Below are positions 60,998 through 64,000 of a stretch of 64,000 nucleotides of DNA, in pieces. The stretch is from a virus, in IMG/VR virus record IMGVR_UViG_3300031972_001405, positions 23,425-87,424 of that record, one strand, 5' to 3'. Within the stretch, counting starts at the first letter, position 1. Each line of letters starts with the position of its first letter. Under the pieces are notes generated by a model that was given only the letters and a program-made list of their open reading frames with translations, had not been told where the DNA came from and ran no database searches. The translations under genes and the position numbers were made by a program.

Positions 60998-61339
60998 TCA
61001 CGAAAAGACGAAACCATTGGTGAATTCAAAAGTGTTGAAGACTTTACTTTGTCCCGCCATTCCGACGAGTTTGTCAACATACCACTGAAAGTTTTTCTGA
61101 TAAACACGCTCACCAGCAACACAGAAATAATCACATAGTGCGTTCAATCGTGATTTGGTTGTATTAGACTGCCAACCGCCATCATAGATTGTCATGCTAT
61201 CTTCGTCGATAGTTGCAATTTGATTGCCGTGGAGATAGACAAAACTAACGCCCTCAATCGTGATCACTTGAGTGTTACCAGATTTCCAATCTTTGTTGGA
61301 TTGGATTGCCTGACACATTTGGGTTTCGATTTTACGCAT
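60998..61339 (-). CDS. Conserved cyanophage hypothetical protein (113 aa)
   Basis: MRKIETQMCQAI at the start, VSFVYLHGNQIA, DGGWQSNTTKSRLNALCDYF and YQKNFQWYV. Proteins with this DGGW-x-T-x-x-TKSRLNA pattern occur in cyanophages of more than one tail type. Function unknown; probably an early protein. Confidence 0.8.
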   Translation of the reverse strand: MRKIETQMCQAIQSNKDWKSGNTQVITIEGVSFVYLHGNQIATIDEDSMTIYDGGWQSNTTKSRLNALCDYFCVAGERVYQKNFQWYVDKLVGMAGQSKVFNTFEFTNGFVFS

Positions 61340-61452
61340 GATGAAAGAAGAAGAAGATTTAAGAGGCGGGAGTGGTTGGTGTCCCCTCCACTTCTATAAG
61401 ATAGAACGGATCAGGGCATTTTGCAAGCGGGGTTGTGCCACTTTGCCGACCG

Positions 61453-61584
61453 TCACATGGCATCGATCTGGCGTTGGATCGTTTCGTTCCTTTCTTTAAT
61501 AACATCAACCATGGATGAATCTAACAACTCAATGAGTAGATTAGCACCAAACAAAATGATAATCGCGGCAAGAGCAATACGCAT
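61453..61584 (-). CDS. 43-aa membrane-anchored small protein
   Basis: N-terminal membrane helix MRIALAAIIILFGANLLIEL, then a charged helix with KERNETIQRQIDAM. GGAGG lies 8 nt before the ATG. A leader repeat copy is just upstream. Unknown function. Confidence 0.7.
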   Translation of the reverse strand: MRIALAAIIILFGANLLIELLDSSMVDVIKERNETIQRQIDAM

Positions 61585-61601
61585 CAATTAACCTCCGAAC
61601 A

Positions 61602-61629
61602 TGTTAGTTAGTGAAGTGAGTGGGTGAAG
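61602..61629. repeat. Leader repeat copy B
   Basis: Minus strand TTCACCCACTCACTTCACTA then ACTAACA, followed by the ribosome site and ATG of the 43-aa gene. Confidence 0.6.
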
Positions 61630-61631
61630 TT

Positions 61632-61654
61632 TTAATAAGAATAATCCTTATTAA
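61632..61654. terminator. AT-rich hairpin after the 54-aa gene
   Basis: TTAATAAG (61632-61639) and CTTATTAA (61647-61654) form a perfect 8-bp stem with a 7-nt loop, directly after the stop at 61658. AT-only pairs and only four A/T after it make it weak as a terminator. Confidence 0.35.
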
Positions 61655-61657
61655 AGG

Positions 61658-61822
61658 TTATTTTTCGGTGGTGATAGATTGAATGACAAAGTTAGGATTA
61701 AGGCGATTACATGTAGCAATCGCTTCTTCTTTTGTTGATTTGATGTAACCTAGACAGTCACTCATAATCCAACCATTAGCACGATGAAATTGACCGTGAA
61801 GAAGGAATTTAGTCTCTTGCAT
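61658..61822 (-). CDS. 54-aa hypothetical protein
   Basis: MQETKFLLHGQFHRANGWIM, SDCLGYIKSTKEEAIATCNR and NPNFVIQSITTEK. GGAGG lies 10 nt before the ATG. The strand-helix-strand pattern suggests a small alpha/beta fold. Unknown function. Confidence 0.7.
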   Translation of the reverse strand: MQETKFLLHGQFHRANGWIMSDCLGYIKSTKEEAIATCNRLNPNFVIQSITTEK

Positions 61823-61827
61823 TGTTA

Positions 61828-61980
61828 TCAACCTCCAAACATGTCATCGAATAATTGTTGCCCAGAACGCTCATCTTGTTCTGCTTTCTTTGAATATTCT
61901 TCCATACGTTGAATTGCTTCTTCGCGTGTGATGTTGTAAGGTAAAATGTACTCTTTGCCTGATGGAGTTGTGTAACGCAT
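61828..61980 (-). CDS. 50-aa hypothetical protein
   Basis: Start at ATG 61980 (MRYTTPSGKEYILPYNITRE), because a copy of the leader repeat stands just before it; the frame is open to ATG 62025, which would overlap the previous stop (ATGA). A charged helix EEAIQRMEEYSKKAEQDERS follows. Unknown function. Confidence 0.6.
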   Translation of the reverse strand: MRYTTPSGKEYILPYNITREEAIQRMEEYSKKAEQDERSGQQLFDDMFGG

Positions 61981-61992
61981 AGTTTTGAAAAT

Positions 61993-62001
61993 AGTGAGTG
62001 A
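61993..62001. repeat. Leader repeat copy C (partial)
   Basis: Minus strand TTCACTCACT, then TTTTCAAAACT and the ATG at 61980; the core of the leader element only. Confidence 0.4.
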
Positions 62002-62021
62002 ATTAAGTTGGTTTTGAATGT

Positions 62022-62225
62022 TCATGCTGCCTGATCAAATGTTTCGTTGTAAACATCATAAAAGAGATCAAATGCAGCAAGATCGTTAACAAACGGGGCA
62101 GACATTTCGCAGACCCAATCATACGCCATATCTAAATCTGCATCGGTGCTGAGAAGAAAGGCAGGCAGGTCGCGCAGTGCTTGGATGAAAGCGGGATCGG
62201 TAAGGCGAAAGTTTGTTTTGTTCAT
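62022..62225 (-). CDS. 67-aa acidic hypothetical protein
   Basis: FRLTDPAFIQALRDLPAFLL, DLDMAYDWVCEMSAPFVNDL: helical, acidic, aromatic. A -10-like CATACT lies 7 nt upstream of the ATG but with no good -35. Unknown function. Confidence 0.65.
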   Translation of the reverse strand: MNKTNFRLTDPAFIQALRDLPAFLLSTDADLDMAYDWVCEMSAPFVNDLAAFDLFYDVYNETFDQAA

Positions 62226-62271
62226 ACTGATAGTATGGCAGATTTTGGGGGGAATTGCTAGGGGTCTTGTG

Positions 62272-62293
62272 CCAGTTCTCCAACTGGTTTTTT
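62272..62293 (+). terminator. Intrinsic-terminator-like hairpin on the plus strand
   Basis: CCAGTT (62272-62277), loop CTCC, AACTGG (62282-62287), then six T (62288-62293). Perfect stem plus T run in the rightward direction only, just past the end of a leftward gene. Confidence 0.5.
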
Positions 62294-62295
62294 GG

Positions 62296-62583
62296 TCAGA
62301 GCTCTGCCATCATTTCATTCATCTCATCGCGGTTAATTGCAGGATCATTCCATGCAAGACCGTCACCATTCTTCCGAAGAAACTTACCAATAGTGCCAGT
62401 CATCATGCAACGTTCAAATTTATCGTAAGGCGTCTCATTTGCATCGCAATATGTTACACATGCCTTTGCAGTATTGTATAGAAACTCATCATTACTAATC
62501 CACAATGATGCACTCCAAGTCTCCCAATTTTGCCAACCGTTGTAAGTTTCGTTCATTTGGTTTGTGTTAAGATCGTTGGTCAT
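62296..62583 (-). CDS. DUF7249-like conserved hypothetical protein
   Basis: About 95 aa from ATG 62583; the frame is open to ATG 62613. NETYNGWQNWETWSASLWIS is a pattern shared by small proteins of many phages (YNGWxNxETWxxALWI). YDKFERCMMTGTIGKFLRKN follows. Function unknown; expected to be early. Confidence 0.7.
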   Translation of the reverse strand: MTNDLNTNQMNETYNGWQNWETWSASLWISNDEFLYNTAKACVTYCDANETPYDKFERCMMTGTIGKFLRKNGDGLAWNDPAINRDEMNEMMAEL

Positions 62584-62620
62584 GTTGTGAAGATGTTGTT
62601 TAATAAGTGACATAATCGTT

Positions 62621-62803
62621 TCAGAAAGGGTTTGACCAAGTTTCGTACTTCTTCATGGTGATATAACCCTCACGGCAAAGTTCATCAGTGAAGATACCCC
62701 ATGCCTCACGTTTTGCGACCTTATCTGTTGATCCACTTGTCATCCAATTGTAGCGAAACTGTTGGAGTGCTTGTGCTTTGGTGATTGTTCCCATCGGTTG
62801 CAT
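62621..62803 (-). CDS. Conserved small protein (60 aa)
   Basis: TKAQALQQFRYNW, KVAKREAWGIFTDELCREGY and the end KKYETWSNPF. The same pattern occurs in small proteins of other cyanophages. Ends 8 nt before the next frame. Starts MQPMG; the second Met may be the true start. Unknown function. The 220-bp gap upstream (62804-63024) shows no gene or clear promoter. Confidence 0.75.
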   Translation of the reverse strand: MQPMGTITKAQALQQFRYNWMTSGSTDKVAKREAWGIFTDELCREGYITMKKYETWSNPF

Positions 62804-63024
62804 TGCTTTAACTCTTTAATAATACACGATTTTGACCCCTGTGCCGTCACCTTGTGACACTTTGGCAACTGGTTCGGGTCGGTTGGTGGTATGCTGCCAT
62901 CCTGTCGCTGCCATGCTTTGAGAACCCTTGCCACCACTAGAGCAAAGACCTGTTTTTTGCATAATTCTATCCGTCAGGTGTGTTTGGTCATGCCTGCCGC
63001 TCTCGTTATGGAAAAAAGACTAAA

Positions 63025-63291
63025 TCATAGCTTCCCCGACACGATTGCAGGTCCGACAACTGTAGTATATTGATCAAGTGTGCCATCTTGTTCACATTTA
63101 AGGTGCCAGCGTGTCATAACAACAACGCCATCTTTGGTAGCGCCACTCATCATTTTTCGACCCTGTTTTGTCATTGTTGAGTATAGTCCAAACCGAGACT
63201 TCCAAACATAAAATACATCATCAATGAGTTCAGCATTGTCAGGGAGTTGAGAAAGTGTTTCGTTTGATTGATCGTTTGTGATTGTATTCAT
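63025..63291 (-). CDS. Conserved cyanophage hypothetical protein (88 aa)
   Basis: LPDNAELIDDVFYVWKSRFG, LYSTMTKQGRKMMSGATKDG, then VVGPAIVSGKL. I recall the ELI-x-x-x-FYVWKSRFGLYSTMTK pattern in several cyanophage groups. Function unknown. Its start overlaps the previous stop (ATGA). Confidence 0.8.
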   Translation of the reverse strand: MNTITNDQSNETLSQLPDNAELIDDVFYVWKSRFGLYSTMTKQGRKMMSGATKDGVVVMTRWHLKCEQDGTLDQYTTVVGPAIVSGKL

Positions 63292-63419
63292 CGTTCTTTT
63301 TGAATAGTTGAATCGTAGTAATTCATCATCTTACTATCACGCTCCGCAAGGAATAGTAGGTAGCAAGTAAGACCAACTATGACAAAGATGCCGCTGAGTA
63401 AGTATTGCGTAACTCTCAT
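63288..63419 (-). CDS. 43-aa single-helix membrane protein
   Basis: MRVTQYLLSGIFVIVGLTCY and LLFLAERD form one membrane helix, then a polar tail MMNYYDSTIQKER. ATGA overlaps at both ends (with 63416-63706 upstream and 63025-63291 downstream) strongly support translation. Confidence 0.75.
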   Translation of the reverse strand: MRVTQYLLSGIFVIVGLTCYLLFLAERDSKMMNYYDSTIQKER

Positions 63420-63706
63420 GCTGCCTCCACTAATTCTTGCTGATACTGCACCAATTGCTCCTCTACAACCTCATCCACTGCCTCTTGAATCACCTGATAG
63501 ATGTAATCAATGTTGCCTACATCATCAAAGATACGTGCAATCAGTGCAGGATCTTCTACAACATTATCATAATCAACCTCACCATCTTCATCCTTTAAGT
63601 GACAATCATTCTTAGTATAAATCCACGCGGCACATTCTGCATCCTCTCCCTGTTCTTTGATCATAGATGATACTCGGTCTTGAAGTTGCTTGAGAGTGTA
63701 ATTCAT
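63416..63706 (-). CDS. 96-aa acidic hypothetical protein
   Basis: TLKQLQDRVSSMIKEQGEDA, AAWIYTKNDC, YDNVVEDPALIARIFDDVGN and a C-terminal acidic helix EAVDEVVEEQLVQYQQELVE. Leader repeat copy D precedes it. Resembles small acidic early proteins of cyanophages; unknown function. Confidence 0.75.
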   Translation of the reverse strand: MNYTLKQLQDRVSSMIKEQGEDAECAAWIYTKNDCHLKDEDGEVDYDNVVEDPALIARIFDDVGNIDYIYQVIQEAVDEVVEEQLVQYQQELVEAA

Positions 63707-63723
63707 GATTTGAATGAAATGAT

Positions 63724-63739
63724 GGTTGAGTAAGTGTTA
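63724..63739. repeat. Leader repeat copy D (partial)
   Basis: Minus strand TAACACTTACTCAACC, identical over 13 nt to the first half of copy E, just before the ATG at 63706. Confidence 0.5.
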
Positions 63740-63740
63740 C

Positions 63741-63938
63741 TTATGAATTCATATCAGTCCAAGTTTCTTCACCATAACAATCGATAATCTCTTCTTTTAG
63801 ATCTTCCATATCATAATCTTTCAGATTCTGTTCAATACTTTCAACAGCAAATGTAATCAAAGATTTCATATCCATTCCATCCACAATCATCTCTGCATAA
63901 GCATTCTTGAGTTGATCGATTTGATTGATAGTCATCAT
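63741..63938 (-). CDS. 65-aa acidic helical hypothetical protein
   Basis: NQIDQLKNAYAEMIVDGMDM, SLITFAVESIEQNLKDYDME, DLKEEIIDCYGEETW. All helical and acidic. Leader repeat copy E stands 10 nt upstream of the ATG. Common small protein type in cyanophages; function unknown. Confidence 0.75.
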   Translation of the reverse strand: MMTINQIDQLKNAYAEMIVDGMDMKSLITFAVESIEQNLKDYDMEDLKEEIIDCYGEETWTDMNS

Positions 63939-63947
63939 TTGAAAAAA

Positions 63948-63975
63948 GTGTTAGTTAGTGAGGTGAGTAAGTGTT
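63948..63975. repeat. Leader repeat copy E
   Basis: Minus strand TAACACTTACTCACCTCACT then AACTAACA; the longest copy of the leader element. Confidence 0.6.
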
Positions 63976-64000
63976 ATCTAAGAGTTAAAATACGTTGGTC

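Noticed and set aside
62740-62937. 65-codon minus-strand frame over the 62.8-63.0 kb gap
   Set aside because: It overlaps the conserved 60-aa gene in another frame, with a Lys/Gln/His-rich sequence unlike the neighbours and no ribosome site.
1-64000. tRNA genes, CRISPR arrays, IS elements, integrase/attachment sites
   Set aside because: Nearly all DNA is occupied by leftward genes. Reading the gaps I found no cloverleaf-like pattern, no regular spacer-repeat array, and no transposase or recombinase.

Overview
The window is a 64 kb piece of a T4-like cyanomyovirus genome (contractile-tailed phage of marine Synechococcus or Prochlorococcus). Essentially every gene reads leftward (minus strand). 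The order matches the T4 virion modules as they are arranged in cyanophages: gp25-gp6-[gp7 slot]-gp8-[tail-fibre slot]-gp13-gp14-gp15-gp16, then gp17-gp18-gp19-gp20-gp67-gp21-gp22-gp23, then gp3-like-UvsY-UvsW-gp55-gp47-gp46. Cyanobacterial colour comes from a DUF3110 gene, sugar-nucleotide genes and many short cyanophage-type hypothetical genes. I saw no photosystem genes, tRNAs, integrase, IS element or CRISPR array.

Layout, left to right. 0-3.3 kb: the N-terminal part of an HNH endonuclease running off the edge, a metallopeptidase/VWA protein of the CobT-like type, and a short UDP-sugar dehydrogenase. 3.3-10.6 kb: replication, recombination and late transcription (gp46, DUF3110, gp47, gp55, a small unknown, UvsW, UvsY), then a tail-tube-like protein, a glutaredoxin-like protein and a gp33-slot protein. 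10.6-21.1 kb: head and packaging (gp23, gp22, gp21, gp67, gp20) with tail tube, sheath and large terminase. 21.1-25.1 kb: a block of very small, overlapping genes, many with one membrane helix, plus a nuclease and an isolated NAD-binding domain. 25.1-31.4 kb: a DUF5872/DUF6321-like protein, a holin-like protein, small terminase, and neck/tail completion proteins. 31.4-56.3 kb: baseplate and fibres, dominated by two giants of 2772 and 4115 residues. 56.3-59.1 kb: small genes, a glycosyltransferase and a mannose-6-phosphate-isomerase-like cupin. 59.1-64 kb: host-type promoters, a noncoding stretch with DnaA-box-like sites, and a run of small early-type hypothetical genes.

Regulation can be read at two levels. 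Several late genes are preceded by a T4-type late -10 box (TATAAATA or one mismatch), the target expected for the gp55 sigma encoded here. Early-type sigma-70 promoters (TTGACA, 16-18 nt, TATAxT) occur in the gaps at 6.9, 57.4, 59.3 and 59.5 kb. Gene ends often overlap the next start (ATGA, TAATG, TGATG), so translation is probably coupled within long leftward transcripts. One strong terminator follows gp23.

The least ordinary items are: a pair of divergent consensus promoters sharing a palindrome beside gp55; a short promoter-to-terminator noncoding unit at 59.1-59.3 kb; a cluster of cyanobacterial-type DnaA-box sequences at 59.7 kb; an extremely arginine-rich segment inside the 2772-residue tail protein; beta modules reused in neck, baseplate and fibre proteins; and about a dozen genes below 60 codons that a length cut-off would miss.
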